From Antedon bifida (lineage: Eukaryota > Echinodermata > Crinoidea > Comatulida > Antedonidae), in NCBI GenBank assembly GCA_963402885.1, contig OY727099.1:5072001-5136000 (forward strand): a stretch of DNA of 64,000 bases, written 5' to 3'. Shown here in pieces: positions 23,870-64,000 of the stretch. Each line of letters starts with the position of its first letter. The stretch's first letter is position 1. The notes under the pieces were generated by a model that saw only the letters and a program-made list of their open reading frames with translations, was not told the DNA's origin and ran no database searches. The position numbers and the translations under genes were made by a program.

Positions 23870-24079
23870 GACTATGTAAGTAAAATGGTTGAAAGTTTGC
23901 CATTTAAACAAAACAAAAATCCCGGCTGTATTATTAGTACTATTATTAGTAATTTTTTTCGAAAATAGCCAAAATATCGTAAGTATGCATTGAGGTAATA
24001 TGAGCAGGCCACATTTTGTGATCCTGCGCATGTCACCTTATGATAAGTAACCAATTATGTCAAACAATAAATGGGTCGA

Positions 24080-27000
24080 TCAAAAGGACCAAATTTCGAA
24101 TATTTTATTTTTTACATTAACTGGTTACTATGACTCTATAAGATGATGATAACGCAGTATATGTGCATATATGGCAATATTATTGCATAATAAATGAATT
24201 TTAAAAAGTCGATATTTGGGCCATTTTTGAAAAAATCCCTGTACTATAGTACAGGGAAATTTGCGAAAAATGACCAAATTTCGATCCTTTTATTTTTGAC
24301 ATAACTGGTTACTATGACTCAATAAGATGATGATAACGCAATATATGTGCATATATGGCAATATTATTGCATAATAATTGAATTTAAAAAGTCGATATTT
24401 TGGCCATTTTTGAAAAAATCCCTGTACTATAGTACAGGGAAATTTTCGAAAAATGACCAAATTTCGACCCTTTTATTATTGTCATAACTGGTTACTATGA
24501 CTCTATAAGATGATTGATAACGCAATATATGTGCATATATGGCAATATTATTGCATAATAATTGAATTTTAAAAAGTCGATATTTTGGCCATTTTTGAAA
24601 AAATCCCTGTACTATAGTACAGGGAAATTTGTGGAAAATGACCAAATTTCGACCCTTTTATTTTTGACATAACTGGTTACTATGACTCTATAAGATGATG
24701 TTAACGCAATATATGTGCATATATGGCAATATTATTGCATAATAATTGAATTTTAAAAAGTCGATATTTTGGGCCATTTTTGAAAAAATCCCTGTACTAT
24801 AGTACAGGGAAATTTGCGAAAAATGACCAAATTTCGATCCTTTTATTTTTGACATAACTGGTTACTATGACTCTATAAGATGATGATAACGCAATATATG
24901 TGCATATATGGCAATATTATTGCATAATAATTGAATTTAAAAAGTCGCTATTTGGGCCATTTTTGAAAAAATCCCTTTACTATAGTACAGGGAAATTTGC
25001 GAAAAATGACCAAATTTCGATCCTTTTATTTTTGACATAACTGGTTACTATGACTCTATAAGATGATGATAACGCAATATATGTGCATATATGGCAATAT
25101 TATTGCATAATAATTGAATTTTAAAAAGTCGATATTTTGGCCATTTTTGAAAAAATCCCTGTACTATAGTACAGGGAAATTTGTGGAAAATGACCAAATT
25201 TCGACCCTTTTATTTTTGACATAACTGGTTACTATGACTCTATAAGATGATGTTAACGCAATATATGTGCATATATGGCAATATTATTGCATAATAATTG
25301 AATTTTAAAAAGTCGATATTTTGGGCCATTTTTAAAAAAATCCCTGTACTATAGTACAGGGAAATTTGCGAAAAATGACCAAATTTCGATCCTTTTATTT
25401 TTGACATAACTGGTTACTATGACTCTATAAGATGATGATAACGCAATATATGTGCATATATGGCAATATTATTGCATAATAATTGAATTTTAAAAAGTCG
25501 ATATTTTGACCATTTTTGAAAAAATCCCTGTACTATAGTACAGGGAAATTTCCGAAAAATGACCAAATTTCGACCTTTTTATTTTTTACATAACTGGTTA
25601 CTATGACTCTATAAGATGATGATAACGCAATATATCTGCATATATGGCAATATTATTGCATAATAATTGAATTTTAAAAAGTCGATATTTTGGCCATTTT
25701 TGAAAAAATCCCTGTACTATAGTACAGGGAAATTTTTCGAAAAATGACAAAATTTCGACCCTTTTATTTTTGACATAACTGGTTACTATGACTCTATAAG
25801 ATGATGTTAACGCAATATATGTGCATATATGGCAATATTATTGCATAATAATTGAATTTTAAAAAGTCGATATTTTGGCCATTTTTGAAAAAATCCCTGT
25901 ACTATAGTACAGGGAAATTTTCGAAAAATGACCAAATTTCGACCCTTTTATTTTTTGACATAACTGGTTACTTTGACTCTATAAGATGATGATAACGCAA
26001 TATATGTGCATATATGGCAATATTATTGCATAATAATTGAATTTTAAAAAGGTGATATTTTGACCATTTTTGAAAAAATCCCTGTACTATAGTACAGGGA
26101 ATTTTCGAAGAATGACCAAATTTCGACCCTTTTAATTTTTGACATAACTGGTTACTATGACTATATAAGATGATGATAACGCAATATATGTTCATATATG
26201 GCAATATTATTGCATAATAATTGAATTTTAAAAAGTCGATATTTTGGGCCATTTTTAAAAAAATCCCTGTACTATAGTACAGGGAAATTTGCGAAAAATG
26301 ACCAAATTTCGATCCTTTTATTTTTGACATAACTGGTTACTATGACTCTATAAGATGATGATAACGCAATATATGTGCATATATGGCAATATTATTGCAT
26401 AATAATTGAATTTAAAAAGTCGCTATTTGGGCCATTTTTGAAAAAATCCCTTTACTATAGTACAGGGAAATTTGCGAAAAATGACCAAATTTCGATCCTT
26501 TTATTTTTGACATAACTGGTTACTATGACTCTATAAGATGATGATAACGCAATATATGTGCATATATGGCAATATTATTGCATAATAATTGAATTTTAAA
26601 AAGTCGATATTTTGGCCATTTTTGAAAAAATCCCTGTACTATAGTACAGGGAAATTTGTGGAAAATGACCAAATTTCGACCCTTTTATTTTTGACATAAC
26701 TGGTTACTATGACTCTATAAGATGATGTTAACGCAATATATGTGCATATATGGCAATATTATTGCATAATAATTGAATTTTAAAAAGTCGATATTTTGGG
26801 CCATTTTTAAAAAAATCCCTGTACTATAGTACAGGGAAATTTGCGAAAAATGACCAAATTTCGATCCTTTTATTTTTGACATAACTGGTTACTATGACTC
26901 TATAAGATGATGATAACGCAATATATGTGCATATATGGCAATATTATTGCATAATAATTGAATTTTAAAAAGTCGATATTTTGACCATTTTTGAAAAAAT

Positions 27001-27922
27001 CCCTGTACTATAGTACAGGGAAATTTCCGAAAAATGACCAAATTTCGACCTTTTTATTTTTTACATAACTGGTTACTATGACTCTATAAGATGATGATAA
27101 CGCAATATATCTGCATATATGGCAATATTATTGCATAATAATTGAATTTTAAAAAGTCGATATTTTGGCCATTTTTGAAAAAATCCCTGTACTATAGTAC
27201 AGGGAAATTTTTCGAAAAATGACAAAATTTCGACCCTTTTATTTTTGACATAACTGGTTACTATGACTCTATAAGATGATGTTAACGCAATATATGTGCA
27301 TATATGGCAATATTATTGCATAATAATTGAATTTTAAAAAGTCGATATTTTGGCCATTTTTGAAAAAATCCCTGTACTATAGTACAGGGAAATTTTCGAA
27401 AAATGACCAAATTTCGACCCTTTTATTTTTTGACATAACTGGTTACTTTGACTCTATAAGATGATGATAACGCAATATATGTGCATATATGGCAATATTA
27501 TTGCATAATAATTGAATTTTAAAAAGGTGATATTTTGACCATTTTTGAAAAAATCCCTGTACTATAGTACAGGGAATTTTCGAAAAATGACCAAATTTCG
27601 ACCCTTTTAATTTTTGACATAACTGGTTACTATGACTATATAAGATGATGATAACGCAATATATGTTCATATATGGCAATATTATTGCATAATAATTGAA
27701 TTTTAAAAAGGTGATATTTTGACCATTTTTGAAAAAATCCCTGTACTATAGTACAGGGAAATTTTCGAAAAAATGACCAAATTTCGACCCTTTTAATTTT
27801 TGACATAACTGGTTACTATGACTATATAAGATGATGATAACGCAATATATATGCATATATGGCAATATTATTGCATAATAATTGAATTTTAAAAATGTGA
27901 TATTTTGACCATTTTTGAAAAA
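24080..27922. repeat. 184-bp satellite array with palindromic core
   Basis: About 21 head-to-tail monomers of 183-185 bp. Landmarks of each are GACCAAATTTCGA, GACATAACTGGTTACTATGA, GCAATATATGTGCATATATG, GCAATATTATTGCATAATAA and the perfect 20-bp palindrome CCCTGTACTATAGTACAGGG (for example at 24237, 24420, 24605, 24790, 25157). Variant monomers (CCCTTTAC at 24973 and 26448; ATATCTGCATAT near 25633 and 27109) recur 1475 bp apart, so eight monomers form a higher-order unit present about twice. It lies between the convergent GPCR and ROS1 genes. Open frames across it are by-products. Confidence 0.97.
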
Positions 27923-29916
27923 TATCAAGTTTTTAAAATATAACACTAAACAAAATACATAAACATTAAACTATTCAATATTTATATAATTATAATGATC
28001 AAAATAGCAGGGCATTAGTAATAAAAATAGTTATAGTCACAATAATAATAATAATAAATAATGTTGCAAAACAAAGAATAATACAGTATTAGCTAAAACA
28101 ATATCAGTAGTAATGTTTGGACATTTACAATGCTTCTAATGTCGTAAATTGTTATATACAGTGAAAGTCCCCAATACCCAAGTTCGGGTTTGCAGAACAG
28201 TGACAATTGTTTTTTTTTCCCGGCAGTCCATATCAGGCCCGTTTTGGGCCTTACTTTTCAAATGGCTTAAATTATCATGAAACTGTACCTACGTTGCACA
28301 CCGTACATATAATGAATCTTCATTTTGTATTCAACAAGAAATATGAATCGCCCAGTGCTATTGAATTTACCACGTAATTCTTTAATGAGCACTTATAAAT
28401 AAAGTATAATGTAACGAAATGCGAACCAAAACACTACACAAAACAACATGCATTAATGTTATCAACAACATACATATATTTTCATTAAAATGGCAATCAA
28501 GTAGAGTAAAACAAAATATATCTAGAGAGTTGCATAATATAAAAATCTACACCCTTAAATTGTATATACAAGTAATATATATTCTACAGCTATATATATA
28601 TATTCATTGATTATTCTAATATGTAAAAAAAATATTAAAATCTAAATTTAATATTAAAAGCATTACTATAAAAATGTACAGTTCAATAATTAACATTAAA
28701 ATATATAGATATCTATTAGTTTAATGGATGTGTTACTTAAGGACCTTGATTATACTGTAATTGTATTACTGTACTTACAAATATAGATTATTTTGCATAG
28801 TAAAGACATACCACATAAATAACTCTTACTAGAAAATTGACACTTGACTAGTCAAACCCTTCTTTGAGACACCCCTAATCAGGAGGTACTTTCTCACGGA
28901 ACAAACACACAAGGTGAAGAATAATACTATTAATTATTTATAATACATTAATAATTAACAAGGTAAATGAGTGGAATGATACATATCAAGGTTACATAAT
29001 AAAAACGTTTATAAAATATGTAAAACATTTGGTGGGATAATTACTAAATTTTATAAAATAATTAAATATATAAAATTAAATAAAAAAATATATATAATTT
29101 AAAGCAGCATTGTCAATAATCCAAAACGATTGTTGAATCAATTTCTGCAATCTTCAGTGACATCACACTAATCATACTACTGTATGGTTAAAATGTAAAC
29201 ATCCTCAGCTATGCATGTTTTGATTGTCTGATGGCAGCATGTGACTCAATAGAAGTGACATCATGTCGAATCATATTTGTGATCCAACATGGTAACATTC
29301 TCAAGTTCTTTAAGCCATGATTGGTTGAAAATGTACCATGTGACTCCATAGAAATGACATCACGGTTTTTGTAGTCTAGTCACCATGTAGTCTAAAGCTG
29401 TGCACATAGTGATTGGTTCTAATGTAACATGTGACTCAATAGAAGTGACATCATGTCGTTTCATATTTGTAGTCCAACATGGTAACATCCTCAAGTTCTT
29501 TAAGCCATGATTGGTTGAAAATGTACCATGTGACTCCATAGACATTACATCACAATTTATATATATTTAGTCTAATATGGTAACATCCTAAAGCTGTGCA
29601 TGTTGTGATTGGCAATGCAGCATGTGACATCATGATTCATATGTGGTCCAACATGGTAACATCCTAAAGCAGTGTCCACAGTGAATGGCTGCAAAGCAAC
29701 ATGTGACTCCATAGTATGATTTCACGATTCGTATTTATGTGCTCCAACATAGCAACATCCTGAAGCTGTTTAACACATGATTGGCTATAATGTACGGCCA
29801 AGTATACACACAATAGGCAGTAGTATTAGGCCATAAATTTGACATTGGTCAAATAAGTATCAGAATACAAGCCATTTTGATTGTCTACGTATCATATCAA
29901 ACATTGCACTCTTTTC
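27923..29916. other. 3' flank of ROS1
   Basis: AT-rich DNA downstream of the ROS1 stop codon (minus strand); part of it is probably 3' UTR. I see no AATAAA on the minus strand in the first 1.2 kb. ATTAAA-type signals occur further on, near 28720-28725 and 28645. A degenerate tandem repeat occupies 29200-29800. No other gene is seen. Confidence 0.5.
29200..29800. repeat. Degenerate ~90-bp tandem repeat beside the ROS1 stop
   Basis: Units carry CATGTGACTCAATAGAAGTG, ACATCATG, TCCAACATGGTAACATCCT and GATTGGTTGAAAATGT in fixed order. Near-identical double units are about 189 bp apart (29241 and 29430). It lies 120-720 bp past the stop and may be transcribed as 3' UTR. Confidence 0.8.
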
Positions 29917-60283
<30,367 letters not shown>

Positions 60284-61811
60284 TATTGACACGGAATAAT
60301 CTAACTTATTATCTTACTAACGACCACCATTGTTTGCACTGAGCCACCTTTACCGTGTGTTGTAAAGGGATATCCCAACAAGATCTACATTCCAATGACG
60401 TAATAACGCCGAAGAGCTATCATTGGCTGAAAGTCATTTATCAGGAATGTTGATGACCTCTCATGGCTTTCCACTTTTTTTAGCGCACGTATAGTGTGTG
60501 ATAACTTGTATAAAGTTTACTAGGCCTATAAATAAGGCATATCTATTTAAAACAACAAGTAAAACAATACCAGAAAGAACTCCATTTTAAGATATTTCTT
60601 TTTATTATAAATTTTGGAAACACGCCAAACGTTTTGCAATTTTTTAAGTAGTTTATATCAGCTACTGCTTTTACGGATTTTTTCAAGGGCTTTTGCAACT
60701 TTCGTAAGTCATTGATTGACACCGAAGTGTTTAAGGTGATGTCGTGAATAATATTTTGTACTAGTTGTAGGTTTATATAACTTTTTAAAATGTGTTACAG
60801 TATTTAAAACTTATCTGTTGTAATGTTACAGGGGTTGCGGATATAATGTGTTATGGTGCTCGGTTGCTGAATAAAAAAATAATTAAAAAGTGAAATTGTT
60901 TCAAAGGACTACTTCATCAAAATTGTAAGAATTTAATTGCAGTTTTGAAAATGATACAATTAAATATTGTATTAATATTAAATATTAAATTGAAATTCAC
61001 TAGTAAAATGAAAAACACAAAATACTCATTTTTTAAACAATTTATTCATGTTTACTGAGAAACACTTCAAATACAAATGTTTTTGTTTATTTACAGTAAT
61101 CATTTATGTATTCATATTTTATTACTAAATAATATTTACATAAATTGGTAATAATTCATAAATTATATACAATCAAACATACAAACTTGCCAAAATATTG
61201 GCGGACGGATTAGAGAATTTGCACAAAGTTTGTTGGGCTTATTGGACGGATCTCGCAATATTTGGCCACAATTCATCAGATAAGAATATTTCGCATTAAA
61301 ATTTGTATCTGTTTGTAGAGGTTTATTGGTTGGATAAATTCAACTGGATTCTATTAATGTATTCAAATTGTTTGTCAAGAACATTTTGGTTAATAAGTCC
61401 AAGATTGATTTGGTTACATGCAATAGTCTTCACTTCTATATATTCTTTATGAAAGACCACTTTCATGATGAGAATTGCCATTGCTAATCTGGCATCCTAT
61501 ATTTATTCAATGCAACCATGTTTAAAACCATCATTGAAAACATTTGCACTCAGTATTTATATAACTAGTTATTTAACATTTAATATATAACCGACTAAAT
61601 ATTCAACTAATATAAATATATGGTTTGGTGGGCTGAAAAAAGTCACCAAATATAAGACTATTCCATGTTTCTATTTTTCAGCTTTGTTGCCGAGAAATTC
61701 ATCTGTTTTCGTTTACAACAATATAACATACTAAAACATACAATTCAAGTCAATATAAATAACAAAATCTGTTTTCTAAAATTTTACCAGGAAGTATATT
61801 TTGACTTAAAT

Positions 61812-61967
61812 CTAAAGCTCTGTCTACCCTACAGTATCAAACTAGTTTATAGTGTGATGTGCCGAAATATGATAGTGGATATGCCCAAATATGGTAGTGA
61901 TATGACATATTCAAATATGGGCACATCATATTGTTTTGTCATATAAAGTTTGTAGACAGAGCTTTAT
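61812..61967. mobile_element. MITE family 1 copy between AK9 and ROS1
   Basis: CTAAAGCTCTGTCTACCCTA at the left and GTTTGTAGACAGAGCTTTAT at the right, inverted. The inner AAATATGGTAGTGATATGAC and GGGCACATCATA are typical. It lies about 110 bp past the AK9 stop and could be in its 3' UTR or just beyond. Confidence 0.75.
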
Positions 61968-62030
61968 ACAGTAGTAATAATAACTAACCCATTCTAACAT
62001 TAATCAACATCTGTATGTTTAATGTATTAA

Positions 62031-62036
62031 TTTATT
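62031..62036 (-). promoter_or_regulatory. Polyadenylation signal AATAAA for AK9
   Basis: TTTATT on the plus strand, AATAAA on the minus strand, 42 bases after the AK9 stop. Confidence 0.6.
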
Positions 62037-62077
62037 AAAATTAATTATAGTTTATCTAGTGTATAATTTACATAAAT

Positions 62078-63969
62078 TTACATAAGCCAGGTAGGTGTTG
62101 GCTCTGTACCTCTTAAGTTCAAGAAACTGTTCATTTTGTGATCAAAATCTATCGGCCGTGATTTTGGATCACGGTATTTTATTGTCATATTGTTGCCTAA
62201 GTATTTAATCAGTTCACACTGGTCTTCAAACTGGATTAGTTTCTTCTTAAACTTTTTTCGGACATAATCGGAACTCTTCGGGTTGTATGCTAAAAAAGAA
62301 AAGAATTATATATATAATTTACTTAATTATTAGTAAATATTCATCCTGATATCTATTATCTATCTATTTTGACAGCTTTGTGCCTTATATATCTATATAA
62401 TTTACACAGTTTTATTAGTAATTATTCATCCTAATACTATAATGCTCTGTTTTGCCCTAAAGGTTTTCAAACAGGAAGAATCTTTGAAATGTATGAAGAT
62501 CCTTTGAGACGCCCATTTTCGATGAACACCCTTATAAGGGGATATTTTTAAGTGAATGATTGGCAGTATATGTTTTTAACACTATGGCCAACCCCTATTC
62601 ATCATTGAGTCCCAAAAGAAAGGTGTCCTCTTAATAGGGGTTCTACTGAATATATATAATAGAAATACAATACCTTTCAAATGGTATGCAACATAGAGTA
62701 AAGCTGATCTTGAAGCACTTATGAATGGGTACTTGGGTTTGAAGCAACCCACTGCTGTTAGACTCTTTGTTACAGCTGTTGCCAGAGTCTGTTCCATGTA
62801 GCCTAGCATTGGTAATGATGTCACTAATAAAGGATCCTGTTTAGGTGGCAATTTGTGGGGTAGCTTTAGGTTGTAATACTTCTCAGGGAGCCTGTAAAGA
62901 CATTGACATGTTAGAAAAATAATAGCGTAGACATGTATTTGTTTTAAAATTAGGGAACACTAGCTCTTAGCCATAGGGACTTTGTTCCATTTTGTGCTTC
63001 CTGCCACTTATTTTGTATGGTTGTTTTTTAGTTGTGTTTGTGATGTTTTTGACAATAAAGAACAATAGAGAATTAGATGACTTATGACTTGCAATCCAGC
63101 ATATTTGTTTACCTTAGGAATTTCTGCAGTTTCTCTTCAGTAACAAAGCAGTATAGCTTTTCTCTGTATTCTACTATTAACTCTGAATTTCCAGGAACAA
63201 TTGATTCATACCTGTACAAAAATCAAAAGAAATTTTGAAAAGTGTTAATGCTACTCAAAAATCTATACTAGACCAAATATAGTTGCCACCTAAAGAACAT
63301 ATCTAAATGTAAATACCTAATTACCATGGGAACAGTTGTATTGTCTTCCAAGGATTATTGAAATATAGACAGATGCCTAAGATCAGTGGCATAACAGCTA
63401 TGAGCACTCACTGGCTAAACCCAGGGGCCCTTGAGCTTACAGGGCCCCTGAGCAGAGCCAAGAGGAAAAAATATACATAAAATAGGCTAAAAATGGCAGA
63501 TGCCTCCAGCAATGGGGAGCCACTTAGCATCTGCAAACAAGGGGCCTAATGCCTCTGTGTTATATCACTGCCTAAGATTTGAAGATCTTACAACCAACTT
63601 ACCTAAGCTTGCCGTCTAAAAATGTCACAGGACAATATCCTTGAAGTTCAATCTGCATCGGGAACATCTTCTTCGCATCTGCAGCAGACCTGCGATGCGG
63701 CAACAAATCTGGAGGTGGAAGCTTCCGTGGAGCAAGTGGAGGAACGTACTTCTCAGGATTTGAAAGGAATATCTCTAGGTTCTCAGCATTTTCCATCTTG
63801 TAGTACCGAGCTCGGAATTCAGCCGTGAATTCTAGGGTTGGATTTGTAGAACAGTCGACAAGTTCTCCTTTGTTTGCTAGGCTCACAGGACAATACTGCT
63901 GGAAGTCTCCAAGTCTAGCTAGACATTCTTTGGGCGTTATACACATGTCAGCGATGGAAGCAGCTTTAC
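62078..63969 (-). CDS. AK9: Adenylate kinase 9 (AK9), C-terminal end, partial
   Basis: Four 3'-terminal exons: 63603-63969, 63113-63211, 62674-62891 and 62078-62289. All are in phase, give about 297 residues and end in TAA at 62078-62080. The gene enters from the right edge. AK9 is a large nucleoside mono/diphosphate kinase with several P-loop kinase domains; those lie outside the window. This tail shows two YHS-like modules, each opening with a Cys-Pro pair: QQYCPVSLANKG..EFRARYYKMEN..FLSNPEKYVPP and QGYCPVTFLDGK..VEYREKLYCFVTEEK..LPEKYYN. These are followed by LKLPHKLPP, GYMEQTLATAVTKSLTAVGC, FKPKYPFISASRSALLY, SSDYVRKKFKKK and PIDFDHKMNSF. The family call rests on remembered similarity to the vertebrate AK9 C-terminus. 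Confidence 0.75.
62500..62655. repeat. CCCTATTCA/AATAGGGGTTCTACTG repeat copy in the last AK9 intron
   Basis: GAGACGCCCATTTTCGATGA and CACCCTTATAAGGGGATATT at the left, ACCCCTATTCATC and CTCTTAATAGGGGTTCTACT at the right. Same dispersed family as 35570-35895 and 52495-52990. Confidence 0.65.
63384..63570. mobile_element. hAT-type MITE in an AK9 intron, 8-bp target duplication
   Basis: A 187-bp relative of 22319-22515, with ends CAGTGGCATAAC and TATATCACTG. It is flanked by CCTAAGAT on both sides (63376-63383 and 63571-63578). The inner CACTGGCTAAACCCAGGGGC is shared with the sister copy. Confidence 0.9.
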
Positions 63970-64000
63970 CTGAAATGTAAACATAAGTTGAAGTCATAAA

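Larger units (their letters stand above)
21822..24079. other. Intergenic: GPCR 3' flank to satellite
   Basis: No gene is supported. The stretch holds the GPCR polyadenylation signals, a hAT-type MITE at 22319-22515, A+T-rich DNA with an ATAATAATAAT microsatellite near 22640, and an inverted duplication pairing 21970-22003 with 23836-23869. Confidence 0.6.
60284..62077. other. Intergenic: ROS1 5' flank to AK9 3' end
   Basis: No gene is seen. The AK9 polyadenylation signal is at 62031-62036 and a family 1 MITE at 61812-61967. The region just upstream of the ROS1 start (60284-60480) is less AT-rich than its surroundings and should hold the promoter; I see no clear TATA box. Confidence 0.55.

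Noticed and set aside
24080..27922. Regularly spaced palindromic repeats resembling a CRISPR array
   Set aside because: The DNA is clearly animal. Units are contiguous near-identical monomers with no variable spacers and no cas genes.
24060..27946. Open frames of 60-120 codons on the minus strand across the satellite (KLKGSKFGHF-type)
   Set aside because: They are translations of the 184-bp monomer. The period is not a multiple of three, so frames break every few monomers, and there is no start context or codon bias.

Overview
The window is animal nuclear DNA. It is AT-rich, its genes are split by many short GT..AG introns, and it is full of small non-autonomous transposons, tRNA-derived SINEs and satellites. 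The frequent short word TAGGCCTA and the gene content (a ROS1/sevenless kinase, a class C receptor and an adenylate kinase 9 tail) suggest a marine invertebrate deuterostome, most likely an echinoderm. That assignment is inference.

Layout: 1-12023 has no gene I can support, only repeats and unique AT-rich DNA. 12024-21821 (+) is a seven-exon class C GPCR of the CaSR/GPRC6A/mGluR type, predicted at 945 residues. 21822-24079 is intergenic and holds a hAT-type MITE with a perfect 8-bp target duplication and an unexplained inverted duplication. 24080-27922 is a satellite of about 21 monomers of about 184 bp, each centred on a 20-bp palindrome, with an eight-monomer higher-order unit. 27923-29916 is the 3' flank of the next gene. 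29917-60283 (-) is a complete ROS1 receptor tyrosine kinase gene: 41 coding exons, 2429 predicted residues, every exon junction in phase. 60284-62077 is its upstream flank. 62078-63969 (-) is the 3' end of adenylate kinase 9 (AK9), which continues off the right edge.

The GPCR and ROS1 converge on the satellite; AK9 and ROS1 lie head to tail on the minus strand. From memory, human GPRC6A and ROS1 lie in 6q22.1 and AK9 in 6q21, so the three-gene linkage may be ancient. The introns of ROS1 and the GPCR carry at least five MITE families, two SINE families and a 57-58 bp minisatellite. I see no prokaryotic, viral or CRISPR-like feature. Exon boundaries were read by eye from splice sites and checked by codon phase; single-base errors remain possible.
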